Below, in pieces: positions 1 through 6,399 of a DNA stretch of 9,009 nucleotides. This stretch comes from an uncultured Bacilli bacterium (GTDB lineage Bacteria; Bacillota_I; Bacilli_A; RF39; UBA660), in the NCBI GenBank assembly GCA_934101625.1, contig CAKORV010000034.1:1-9009 (forward strand), given 5' to 3'. The notes below the pieces were generated by a model. It did no database searches. It saw only the letters and a program-made list of their open reading frames with translations, and was not told the origin of the DNA. Positions within the stretch are counted from its first letter, which is position 1. The number at the start of each line of letters is the position of its first letter. The position numbers were made by a program, and so were the translations under genes.

Positions 1-256
1 CTATGTATATATTATATACTTCATTATTACTTCCTTGATTTTCTACTGTAAATTCTTTTGTTACACTCCATCCTGGGGTTATACTTTCACTAGCTAAGGT
101 TCCATCACCTGAATATAACATATATATTCCTTTACTTCTTAAACTTATACTTTTACCATCACCATTTACTCTTGCTTTAAAGTATGCATAACTTACTCCA
201 ATAGTTAATACTAATATACTTACTACCAAATACATAATATATTTTTTATTTTTCAT
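1..256 (-). CDS. SipW/TasA-type secreted surface protein, 5' part only
   Basis: This gene starts at 256 and runs off the window, leaving 85 codons visible. The start is set by a GGTGGTGAAAG ribosome site just upstream. Residues 1-5 are basic (MKNKK). A hydrophobic segment follows, ending in LTIGVSYAYF, which is the TasA/camelysin/SipW-substrate style of signal peptide with a G-x-S-x-A-Y-F cleavage region. After it the visible chain is polar and rich in Gly, Ser and Thr (for example NGDGKSISLRS and SGDGTLASESITPGW), as expected of an exported beta-sandwich domain. From the family style I infer an extracellular or surface-anchored protein, perhaps a matrix-fibre component. The C-terminus is not visible, so the exact family is unsure. 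It is the next gene after uvrA but is separated from it by 224 bases holding a terminator-like inverted repeat and a possible promoter. Confidence 0.75.
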   Translation of the reverse strand, partial: MKNKKYIMYLVVSILVLTIGVSYAYFKARVNGDGKSISLRSKGIYMLYSGDGTLASESITPGWSVTKEFTVENQGSNNEVYNIYI

Positions 257-330
257 TTCTTTCACCACCATAAAAAATCTATAGACTTGTGCCTATGAAC
301 TTAATTTCACAAAAAAACTATGAGAGATAA

Positions 331-360
331 TTAATAAATTACCCCCCCCATAACAAACAA
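331..360 (-). promoter_or_regulatory. Candidate promoter of the SipW-type gene
   Basis: Minus strand: a weak -35 TTGTTT (360-355), an 18-base spacer containing eight consecutive Gs, and a -10 TATTAA (336-331). The predicted start near 325 would leave out the upstream arm of the surrounding inverted repeat, so such a transcript could not fold the terminator. The -35 matches the consensus at only three of six positions, so this is a tentative call that rests mainly on the arrangement. Confidence 0.35.
342..349. repeat. Homopolymer of eight C (eight G on the minus strand)
   Basis: Eight consecutive Cs stand out in this very A+T-rich region. The tract lies between the putative -35 and -10 of the surface-protein promoter, where slippage would change promoter spacing. 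It may also simply be a prone-to-error site in assembly. Confidence 0.9.
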
Positions 361-480
361 TTGTTGTTACAGTTTGAGTTTTTCAATATTCTCATAGTTT
401 TGTCTTACTCCTTTTTACTTTATGTCTTAATTTTATCATTTATATTTTATCTTATCAAGAGCATTTTTGTACATTTTAAT

Positions 481-3291
481 TTACAAAAGTGGTTTTAAAT
501 ATTCCCCTGTATAACTTTCTTTTACTTTGCATATTTGTTCTGGAGTACCAGTGGCTACTATATTTCCTCCCAAGTCTCCACCTTCTGGACCTAAGTCAAT
601 TATATAGTCAGCTACTTTTATTATATCTAGGTTATGTTCAATAACTATTACTGTATCTCCGTTATCAACTATTCTGTTTAATATTTCTAATAATTTCTTT
701 ATATCATCAGTATGTAATCCAGTTGAAGGTTCATCTAATATGTATACACTTTTTCCAGTAGGTTTCTTTTGTAATTCTTTAGCTAATTTTACACGACCTG
801 CTTCACCACCAGACAATGTTACTGCATTTTGTCCTAGTTTTACATAACCTAAACCTACATCATGCATTGTATCAAGTATTCTTTTAACTTTCGGAACACT
901 TTCAAATATATCTCTTGCTTCATCAACTCTTAAATCTAGTACATCTGCGATATTAAGACCTTTAAATTTTACATTTAACGTTTCTTTATTATATCTTTTA
1001 CCATGACATACATCACATGGAACATATACATCTGGTAAGAAATGCATTTCTATTTTTTTAACTCCATCACCATTACAAGCTTCACATCTACCACCTTTTA
1101 CATTAAATGAGAATCTTGATTTATCATATCCTCTTATTTTTGCTTCTTTAGTTTCTGTAAATACATCTCTAATAAGGTCAAATACACCTACATAAGTAGC
1201 AGGATTACTTCTTGGAGTTCTACCAATTGGATCTTGACTTATAAATACTACTTTATCTACATCATCTATTCCTTTGATTGATTTATAAATACCAGGTTTA
1301 TCTTTGCTTTTATATATAGTTGATGCTAGTTTTTTATATAAGATTTCATTTACTAAACTAGATTTACCACTTCCACTTACACCAGTTACTACTGTAAGAG
1401 TACCCTTAGGAAATTTAACATTTATATTTTTTAAGTTATGTTCTTTAGCACCTTTTATTTCTATATATTTTCCATTACCTTTTCTTCTCTTTTTTGGTAC
1501 TTCTATTTTTAATTTACCACTTAGATATTTACCAGTTAATGAATTTTCATTTTTCATTACTTCTTCAGGTGTACCTTTGGCTACAACATAACCACCTTCA
1601 CTACCTGCGACTGGTCCAATATCAATTAAGTAATCACTCGCTAGCATTGTATCAATATCATGTTCTACTACTATTAAGGTATTTCCTAAATCTCTCATTT
1701 CTTTTAATGAATTAATTAGTTTATTATTATCTCTTTGATGTAATCCTATACTTGGTTCATCTAATACATATAGTATTCCTGATAATTTACTACCTATTTG
1801 AGTAGCAAGTCTTATTCTTTGACTTTCTCCACCTGATAAGGTACCTGCACTTCTACTTAATGTTAAATAATCTAATCCTACATTTTGTAAGAACTCTAGT
1901 CTTTCATTTATTTCTTTAAGTATTAAGTGAGAAATTTCTTCTTCTGTTTTATTAAGTTTCAACTTCTTAAAGAATTCTATTAAATCTCTAATACTATAAT
2001 TAGTTATTTCATATATATTTTTTCCACCAACGAATACATTTAATATTGGCTCACTTAGTCTTGCTCCATGACATGTAGGACAACCTAATTCAGTCATATA
2101 ACTTTCTATCCATTCTCTTATACTTGGACTATTAGTTTCCATATATCTTCTTTCTAAATTAGTTATTATTCCTTCAAAGTAATCATGACTTTTTAATACA
2201 CTCCCACTTCTTGTTTCTACCTTGAAATCTATTTTATCTTTAGAACCATAAAAAATTGTATCATGTTCAAATTTTGTCAAGTCTTTGACAGGCTTATGTA
2301 AATCAATATTATAGTATTCACTAACACTATTAAGTTTTTTAAAATAGATACTTAGTGTTTCTCCACTTTGAAAAGAAGCTACTGCACCTTCCATAATACT
2401 TATGTTTTTATTTGGTATTAATAAGTCTTCATCTATTTTTAACTTTACTCCTAATCCTTTACAATCTGGACATGCTCCATAAGGGCTATTAAATGAAAAC
2501 ATTCTAGGTTCTAAATCATCTAAACTATAATCACATTCTGGACAAGCATATTTTTCGCTCATTAGAATTTCTTTATCTCCAATTACATTTATTAATACTT
2601 TTCCATTAGCCATTTTAGTACTTAATTCAATTGCTTCAAATAATCTACTTCTAGATTTTTCATTAACCACTATTCTATCGATTACTACTTCAATAGTATT
2701 TTTAATATTTTTTTCTAATATTATTTCTTCACTTAAACTTCTAACTTCTCCATCTACTCTTACACGACTAAATCCATCTTTTCTTAAATCATCTAATAGC
2801 TCTTTATGAGTACCTTTTTCTCCTTTGACAACAGGACTTAATACTTCAATTTTAGTTCCTTCAGGGTATTCAAAAACTTTATTAACCATTTCTTCTATTG
2901 ATTGACTTTTAATAGGTTTCTTATGTTTAGGACACATAGGAGTTCCTATTCTTGCAAATAAAAGTCTTAAGTAATCATATATTTCTGTTACTGTACCCAC
3001 TGTACTTCTAGGATTTTTATTAGTTGTTTTTTGGTCAATACTTATACTTGGACTTAACCCTTCAATTGAATCAACATCTGGTTTTTCCATATTACCTAAA
3101 AATTGTCTAGCATATGCACTTAAAGATTCTACATATCTTCTTTGTCCTTCTTTATATATAGTATCAAATGCTAAACTAGATTTACCACTTCCACTTACAC
3201 CAGTCATTACTACTAATTTATTTTTAGGTATTTCTATATCAATATTTTTTAAATTATTTTCTCTTGCTCCCTTTATTACTATTTTATCCAT
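481..3291 (-). CDS. uvrA: UvrA, excinuclease ABC subunit A
   Basis: This is the DNA damage-recognition ATPase of nucleotide excision repair. It works as a dimer that loads UvrB at bulky lesions in the cytoplasm. The protein has 936 residues, the usual length. It carries two ABC ATPase halves: Walker A GVSGSGKSS at 31-39 and 637-645, signature LSGGE at 485-489 and 826-830, and Walker B LDEPS-GLH at 510-518 and 852-860. Zinc-binding cysteines are at 250/253/274/277, 404/407 and 736/739/759/762. I place the start at MDKIVIKGARENN because AGGTGT lies just upstream; a longer in-frame start at 3378 would cover the promoter. In the second signature the usual Gln after LSGGEA is Gly (LSGGEAGRVKLA). 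uvrB is not adjacent. A LexA-like element lies in the promoter. Identity is essentially certain. Confidence 0.98.
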   Translation of the reverse strand: MDKIVIKGARENNLKNIDIEIPKNKLVVMTGVSGSGKSSLAFDTIYKEGQRRYVESLSAYARQFLGNMEKPDVDSIEGLSPSISIDQKTTNKNPRSTVGTVTEIYDYLRLLFARIGTPMCPKHKKPIKSQSIEEMVNKVFEYPEGTKIEVLSPVVKGEKGTHKELLDDLRKDGFSRVRVDGEVRSLSEEIILEKNIKNTIEVVIDRIVVNEKSRSRLFEAIELSTKMANGKVLINVIGDKEILMSEKYACPECDYSLDDLEPRMFSFNSPYGACPDCKGLGVKLKIDEDLLIPNKNISIMEGAVASFQSGETLSIYFKKLNSVSEYYNIDLHKPVKDLTKFEHDTIFYGSKDKIDFKVETRSGSVLKSHDYFEGIITNLERRYMETNSPSIREWIESYMTELGCPTCHGARLSEPILNVFVGGKNIYEITNYSIRDLIEFFKKLKLNKTEEEISHLILKEINERLEFLQNVGLDYLTLSRSAGTLSGGESQRIRLATQIGSKLSGILYVLDEPSIGLHQRDNNKLINSLKEMRDLGNTLIVVEHDIDTMLASDYLIDIGPVAGSEGGYVVAKGTPEEVMKNENSLTGKYLSGKLKIEVPKKRRKGNGKYIEIKGAKEHNLKNINVKFPKGTLTVVTGVSGSGKSSLVNEILYKKLASTIYKSKDKPGIYKSIKGIDDVDKVVFISQDPIGRTPRSNPATYVGVFDLIRDVFTETKEAKIRGYDKSRFSFNVKGGRCEACNGDGVKKIEMHFLPDVYVPCDVCHGKRYNKETLNVKFKGLNIADVLDLRVDEARDIFESVPKVKRILDTMHDVGLGYVKLGQNAVTLSGGEAGRVKLAKELQKKPTGKSVYILDEPSTGLHTDDIKKLLEILNRIVDNGDTVIVIEHNLDIIKVADYIIDLGPEGGDLGGNIVATGTPEQICKVKESYTGEYLKPLL
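1353..1386. repeat. 34-bp exact direct repeat, copy 1 (second Walker A of uvrA)
   Basis: These 34 bases are identical to 3171-3204 and encode the P-loop TGVSGSGKSSL of the second ATPase half of UvrA. The protein similarity is expected; identity at every synonymous position is less so. Confidence 0.9.
3171..3204. repeat. 34-bp exact direct repeat, copy 2 (first Walker A of uvrA)
   Basis: This is the partner of 1353-1386 and encodes the same P-loop in the first ATPase half of UvrA. The two copies lie in the same orientation, about 1.8 kb apart. Confidence 0.9.
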
Positions 3292-3349
3292 AGTACACCT
3301 CTTATTACTTAATATTATCTTTTTTATTACTTTTATACAAAGCAAATAT

Positions 3350-3378
3350 ATATTATCAAACAATCGTTTATAAATCAA
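3350..3378 (-). promoter_or_regulatory. uvrA promoter with LexA-like box
   Basis: Minus strand: -35 TTGATT (3378-3373), 17-base spacer, extended -10 TGA-TAATAT (hexamer 3355-3350). Within the spacer, AAAC-GATT-GTTT (3369-3358) is a perfect palindrome apart from its four central bases. It resembles the Gram-positive LexA/DinR box GAAC-N4-GTTC, with the AAC-N4-GTT core kept. A repressor there would cover both promoter elements, which fits SOS control of uvrA as known in Bacillus. The outer G and C of the consensus are replaced by A and T, so LexA binding is an inference. Confidence 0.5.
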
Positions 3379-3400
3379 GATGTTTTTTTAATTTTTTATA

Positions 3401-3426
3401 AAAAAAGAAAAGAATTATTTCTTTTC
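3401..3426 (-). terminator. Terminator of thyX, with the stop codon in its loop
   Basis: Minus strand: stem GAAAAGAA (3426-3419), loop ATAA (3418-3415), stem TTCTTTTC (3414-3407), then six Ts (3406-3401). The thyX stop TAA (3417-3415) is in the four-base loop. The stem is A/T-rich but perfect over 8 bp. Confidence 0.75.
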
Positions 3427-4920
3427 CATTTTCTTTGCTAAAATTGCATTTATTTTTCCACAACATTCTTTTCCTTCTTTACAATATAGATCAGTTTCAC
3501 AACTAGGTCCTAATAAGCTTGCATAAAGTTCTGCATCGCTTAATTCTTGTACATTTTTATGCATTTCATTAGCAATATATCTTATTTCCCATTGTGCTTT
3601 ATTGCATTCTCTTAAAGATAATATATGTTTTAAAGCTTTACCATTTATTGTAGTTTCAACATTAACCATATTTCCAAATAAAGTAAAGTAAACTAAATCT
3701 TCTTCTCTAATGTTATAATCATTTTTAAAATGTTGATACATCTTTTCATTATCTATAAATATTTGAATATATTTACTAATACATTTATCTTTTATTTTTG
3801 GAGGAATTTTATATTGTAATAAATCAATATTTGGAGAAAAATCTGGTGTAATCAAGTCATGCATTCTATGTCTAGTTAAGTGAGGTAATATTGCTAAACT
3901 AATTGGTACTTGAAATGTAAAATTCACTTGTGTTAGTTCTAACTTATCTCTAGAATTTCCTATTGCTTTCATTATTTTTTTTCTTGTTTCTTTATCTAAA
4001 TTTCTTGCGATGTTAAGTGCTTTTACATAATCAAATTGATATCTTTTCATTATAGCACTTGCGATTATTTTGTTATCAATATCATAAGTAGATGCTGTTA
4101 ATACTGTTTTATTTAATATTTTATATGTTTTATTTGTTATATGATCATCCAAAATATTTTGTACATCATCTTCTAAATTTTCATTTTCTTTAGATATTAT
4201 ATCACTAACATAAGGTACTCTTTCTTTGCATATTTCATTTAATTTAGTACCAAATTCTTTAAGTTCACCTATTTTACTATATTTAGTTTTTGTTAACTTA
4301 ATAATTAAATCTTTTAGAGTGTGTGCGTCCATTCCCATAATAATATTACTATTAAATGAATAAGGTAATACAAATCTAGCATCTTCTTTTGGTATTCCTA
4401 GTTCTAATAATTCACCATATCTTTTAAATAATCCTTCTGTATAGTTTTTATATTCTTCTTGAATTACTTCATTATTTTGTAAAACATTTCCATTTTCATC
4501 GTGAAAAGTTGGAACATAATACCCAGCATCACTAAAATCTACTTCTCTTCTAGATTTAATTGTAAAACTAGATAATCTTTCTTCTATTATAGTTTGCTCT
4601 ATTAAGGGACTAACATCTTTGATTAAAAATAAGCAGTAGTCATGATCTGTTATAGATTCATGTCCCATGTTTACTACACGATTAACATATTTTAAGTTTT
4701 GTTCTAATGTTTTTTCTTCACTTAATTTTAAAACTTCAAATACATCACCAGGAAATCTAGATATTCTACCTGCTAGAGAAACATTTCTGATTCTTGCTTC
4801 TTTTTCTAAATATTTAACTTTTTCTATAAGTGTATCTACTTTATTATTGTCAATACCACTATTTTTTAATTCATCACCTAATTTATTATAATCAAGTGCT
4901 CCTAATAATTCTAACTTCAT
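3415..4920 (-). CDS. thyX: Two-domain ThyX-like flavin-dependent thymidylate synthase
   Basis: ThyX makes dTMP from dUMP using FAD, NADPH and methylene-tetrahydrofolate. Typical subunits have about 220-250 residues and form tetramers; this one has 501 and looks like two ThyX units in tandem. Half one (about 45-215) has GHESITDHD (86-94), then EERLSSFTIKSRREV (113-127) where the family has RHRxxSxNxxSxR, so two of the three RHR residues are lost. It also lacks the RxxxxAQWEIR motif. Half two (about 325-490) keeps RHR at 350-352 and RECNKAQWEIR at 437-447, and ends in a Cys cluster (474, 480, 486, 487). The start at MKLELLG has GGAAGGTGG just upstream; a longer start at 4971 would run through the promoter and a palindrome. 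I infer a fused pseudodimer whose sites may combine both halves. The family call is strong; catalytic activity is unproven. No thyA is seen in the window. Confidence 0.85.
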   Translation of the reverse strand: MKLELLGALDYNKLGDELKNSGIDNNKVDTLIEKVKYLEKEARIRNVSLAGRISRFPGDVFEVLKLSEEKTLEQNLKYVNRVVNMGHESITDHDYCLFLIKDVSPLIEQTIIEERLSSFTIKSRREVDFSDAGYYVPTFHDENGNVLQNNEVIQEEYKNYTEGLFKRYGELLELGIPKEDARFVLPYSFNSNIIMGMDAHTLKDLIIKLTKTKYSKIGELKEFGTKLNEICKERVPYVSDIISKENENLEDDVQNILDDHITNKTYKILNKTVLTASTYDIDNKIIASAIMKRYQFDYVKALNIARNLDKETRKKIMKAIGNSRDKLELTQVNFTFQVPISLAILPHLTRHRMHDLITPDFSPNIDLLQYKIPPKIKDKCISKYIQIFIDNEKMYQHFKNDYNIREEDLVYFTLFGNMVNVETTINGKALKHILSLRECNKAQWEIRYIANEMHKNVQELSDAELYASLLGPSCETDLYCKEGKECCGKINAILAKKMEKK

Positions 4921-4944
4921 TTTACCCACCTTCCGTCTAATATG

Positions 4945-4973
4945 ATTATACATTACCAAATAAAAATACAATG
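4945..4973 (-). promoter_or_regulatory. thyX promoter
   Basis: A perfect TATAAT (4950-4945, minus strand) lies 24 bases upstream of the thyX start. The -35 position at 17-base spacing reads CATTGT (4973-4968), a poor match that falls inside the 22-bp palindrome. The predicted leader is short, about 18 bases, with GGAAGGTGG before the ATG. Confidence 0.55.
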
Positions 4974-4990
4974 TTGCAATTGCAACATTG
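4969..4990. promoter_or_regulatory. Perfect 22-bp palindrome: operator or terminator between cotE and thyX
   Basis: CAATGTTGC, then AATT, then GCAACATTG is fully self-complementary over 22 bp. It starts ten bases beyond the cotE stop codon and covers the -35 region of thyX. As RNA it folds a 9-bp stem with an AAUU tetraloop followed by UAUUUUUAUUU on the minus strand, so it could end cotE transcripts. As DNA it has the size and symmetry of a dimeric repressor site for thyX. It may serve both roles. No second copy is seen in the window. Confidence 0.75.
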
Positions 4991-4999
4991 ATATATAAT

Positions 5000-5530
5000 T
5001 TATAAATAATCTTCTTTTACTTCATTATCTATATATTTACTAATTTCTTCATCACTTACTTCATCATCAATAATATCATAATCCTCATATTCGTCTTCCA
5101 TAGTTTGTATCATTACTTTTGCATCTCCAATTATTTCGATACCTAGTTCTTTCTCTATTTCATATTTTATTAAATTATCTTTAGAACTTACATCAATTAC
5201 AGTAGGATTTTTTAAACTATTAATTATTATTTCACTATCATTAGTTAGAGTACTATTTTCTTTTAAATGTACATTTACAAGTTCTGTATAACTTATTTTT
5301 CTTGCTTCTACACTAGTTTTAGTGTTATTGTCATAACTATACCATATATTAACATCAAAACTACCATTTATTCTAACTCTTCCATTATCATTACTTCCAT
5401 TCATTGTATGATTTATAACCCAGCAACCAAGTACTGTATCTATTTTATCAGTTGTTCTAAGTTCATAAGTATTTCTAAATGTTTTTTTACCTTTACCAAT
5501 AACAGCTTTAGTAACTATTTCTTTATACAT
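5000..5530 (-). CDS. cotE: CotE, outer spore coat morphogenetic protein
   Basis: CotE assembles on the forespore surface and recruits outer coat proteins during sporulation in the mother cell. This protein has 176 residues (Bacillus subtilis CotE has 181). It shows the family's strongest blocks: YKEIVTKAVIGKGK at the N-terminus (2-15), VLGCWVINH (33-41) and FDVNIWYSYDNNTKT (58-72). It ends in a strongly acidic tail (about 144-176), also typical. I take MYKEIVTK as the start because AGGTGGTG stands just upstream; a start ten codons earlier would lack this. In Bacillus, cotE follows miaB and ymcA; here a serine hydrolase takes the middle position and mutS does not follow. The -10-like CATATATTA upstream could suit a sporulation sigma factor. 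Identification by motif recall is strong. Confidence 0.93.
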   Translation of the reverse strand: MYKEIVTKAVIGKGKKTFRNTYELRTTDKIDTVLGCWVINHTMNGSNDNGRVRINGSFDVNIWYSYDNNTKTSVEARKISYTELVNVHLKENSTLTNDSEIIINSLKNPTVIDVSSKDNLIKYEIEKELGIEIIGDAKVMIQTMEDEYEDYDIIDDEVSDEEISKYIDNEVKEDYL

Positions 5531-5547
5531 AAAACACCACCTAGTAC

Positions 5548-5556
5548 TAATATATG
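5548..5556 (-). promoter_or_regulatory. Possible sporulation-sigma -10 element of cotE
   Basis: CATATATTA on the minus strand fits the SigK -10 pattern CATAnnnTA and resembles the SigE -10. It lies 17 bases upstream of the cotE start codon. No convincing -35 is present at the expected distance and the leader would be very short, so this is weak. Confidence 0.25.
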
Positions 5557-5566
5557 ACAAATACCC

Positions 5567-5598
5567 AAAAAAGGAACCTATTTTATATAAGTTCCTTT
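5567..5598 (-). terminator. Terminator of the serine hydrolase gene, overlapping its 3' end
   Basis: Minus strand: AAAGGAAC (5598-5591), a 13-base loop, GTTCCTTT (5577-5570) and further Ts to 5567. The upstream arm lies in the last codons of the gene and the stop TAA (5585-5583) is in the loop. It separates this gene from cotE. Confidence 0.75.
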
Positions 5599-6395
5599 AT
5601 CTTTAAAGTTTTATGTAATTCTAATATATCTTTAGCTACTTCATTTACAAATTCATTTTTATATTCTTTCTTATTTAACTGGGTTAGTATAATTAAATAA
5701 TAACTTGAATCAGATTCTACATAACCTGCTTCATGGTAAGCAATATCCCATGATCCATATTTTCTAACATAAGTACCATCTACATTTAAATCATCTACAT
5801 ATTTTACACTTGGATGAGTTAAATATTCTTTAAATAGTTTATTGTATTTGTAGTTTCCTAATAAATATTCTCTTATATTTTTCCAATATATTAGCATATC
5901 AGTTGCATTAATTATTCCAAAAGAATCTTTACCTTCCATAGTATGTTTAGCTCCCATACTTAATCCATATTGTTTTAAATTATCAAAACCTACTATATCC
6001 ACTAATTTCAAGTATGCAGTATTATCACTTTCTGTTATACACAATTTTATTAAATCTATTATTTTGTAATAAGTATCTTCTTTTTGATTTTTAATTATTC
6101 CCGTGTCTTGTTTTAAATCTTCCATTTTAACAAGTATTTCTTTATTTAAATCTATTAAATTATTTTCTGCCATTTTTAATATTTGTAAACATACCAATAC
6201 TTTAATAGAACTTGCTGCATAGAAACATATATCTTTATTATATGAAAAGTTATGTCCATTAGTATCTTCATACAAAAATGATACTTTATTGCCTTTCATA
6301 GATTCTTTTAAACATAAAGAAATTAATTTTGCATATTTATCAAGTGATTCTTTTGTATGTTTTTCTTCTCTATTAAAAGTTAAACTCAAATCCAT
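5583..6395 (-). CDS. Beta-lactamase/penicillin-binding-fold serine hydrolase, no signal peptide
   Basis: The 270-residue protein has the three active-site motifs of the class A beta-lactamase and DD-peptidase fold: SSIK (62-65, the SxxK nucleophile and base), SDN (123-125) and KYG (212-214, in place of KTG). NATDM (163-167) matches the block after the omega loop in class A enzymes. The omega-loop Glu (ExxxN) that activates deacylating water in true class A beta-lactamases is not evident, so penicillin hydrolysis is doubtful; a peptidase or esterase role is possible. The N-terminus (MDLSLTFNREEKHTKE) is hydrophilic, with no signal peptide or membrane anchor, so the product appears cytoplasmic, unusual for this fold. 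It starts four bases after the miaB stop, with its ribosome site in the last miaB codons. It occupies the position of ymcA between miaB and cotE. The substrate is unknown. Confidence 0.85.
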   Translation of the reverse strand: MDLSLTFNREEKHTKESLDKYAKLISLCLKESMKGNKVSFLYEDTNGHNFSYNKDICFYAASSIKVLVCLQILKMAENNLIDLNKEILVKMEDLKQDTGIIKNQKEDTYYKIIDLIKLCITESDNTAYLKLVDIVGFDNLKQYGLSMGAKHTMEGKDSFGIINATDMLIYWKNIREYLLGNYKYNKLFKEYLTHPSVKYVDDLNVDGTYVRKYGSWDIAYHEAGYVESDSSYYLIILTQLNKKEYKNEFVNEVAKDILELHKTLKIKELI

Positions 6396-6399
6396 TCAT

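Larger units (their letters stand above)
311..401 (-). terminator. Large-loop terminator-like inverted repeat after uvrA
   Basis: On the minus strand a 12-base arm AAAACTATGAGA (401-390) is matched exactly by TCTCATAGTTTT (325-314), and the second arm continues into a run of seven Ts (317-311). The direction and T-run fit Rho-independent termination of uvrA transcripts. The 64-base loop is unusually long. It contains a smaller hairpin (TAACAA 351-356 with TTGTTA 364-369), a run of eight C on the plus strand, and a possible promoter. The same repeat could be the ends of a small invertible segment, so the terminator reading is probable but not certain. Confidence 0.6.

Noticed and set aside
257..313. 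Possible riboswitch leader (GGCACAAGTC region) before the surface gene
   Set aside because: No known riboswitch core or stable stem could be recognised.
356..365. A second LexA-like core AAC-AATT-GTT upstream of the surface gene
   Set aside because: The AAC-N4-GTT core alone is expected a few times by chance in this base composition and the outer bases do not match.
464..485. Similarity of the TTTTGTACATTTTAATTT stretch to 8813-8829
   Set aside because: One indel separates the two and both are simple A/T-rich sequence; no sign of a repeat family.
464..490. Hairpin TTTTGT/ACAAAA directly at the uvrA stop as its terminator
   Set aside because: Only a 6-bp A/T-rich stem with a 12-base loop and no following T-run on the minus strand.
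1304..1715. Plus-strand open frames of 73-95 codons opposite uvrA
   Set aside because: They are antisense to conserved uvrA sequence, hydrophobic and low in complexity, with no ribosome site; shadows of the real gene.
3292..3378. Longer uvrA start at 3378
   Set aside because: The extra 29 residues do not resemble UvrA and would cover the promoter and LexA-like box; ATG 3291 has AGGTGT.
4921..4971. Longer thyX start at 4971
   Set aside because: It begins inside the palindrome and crosses TATAAT; ATG 4920 has GGAAGGTGG.
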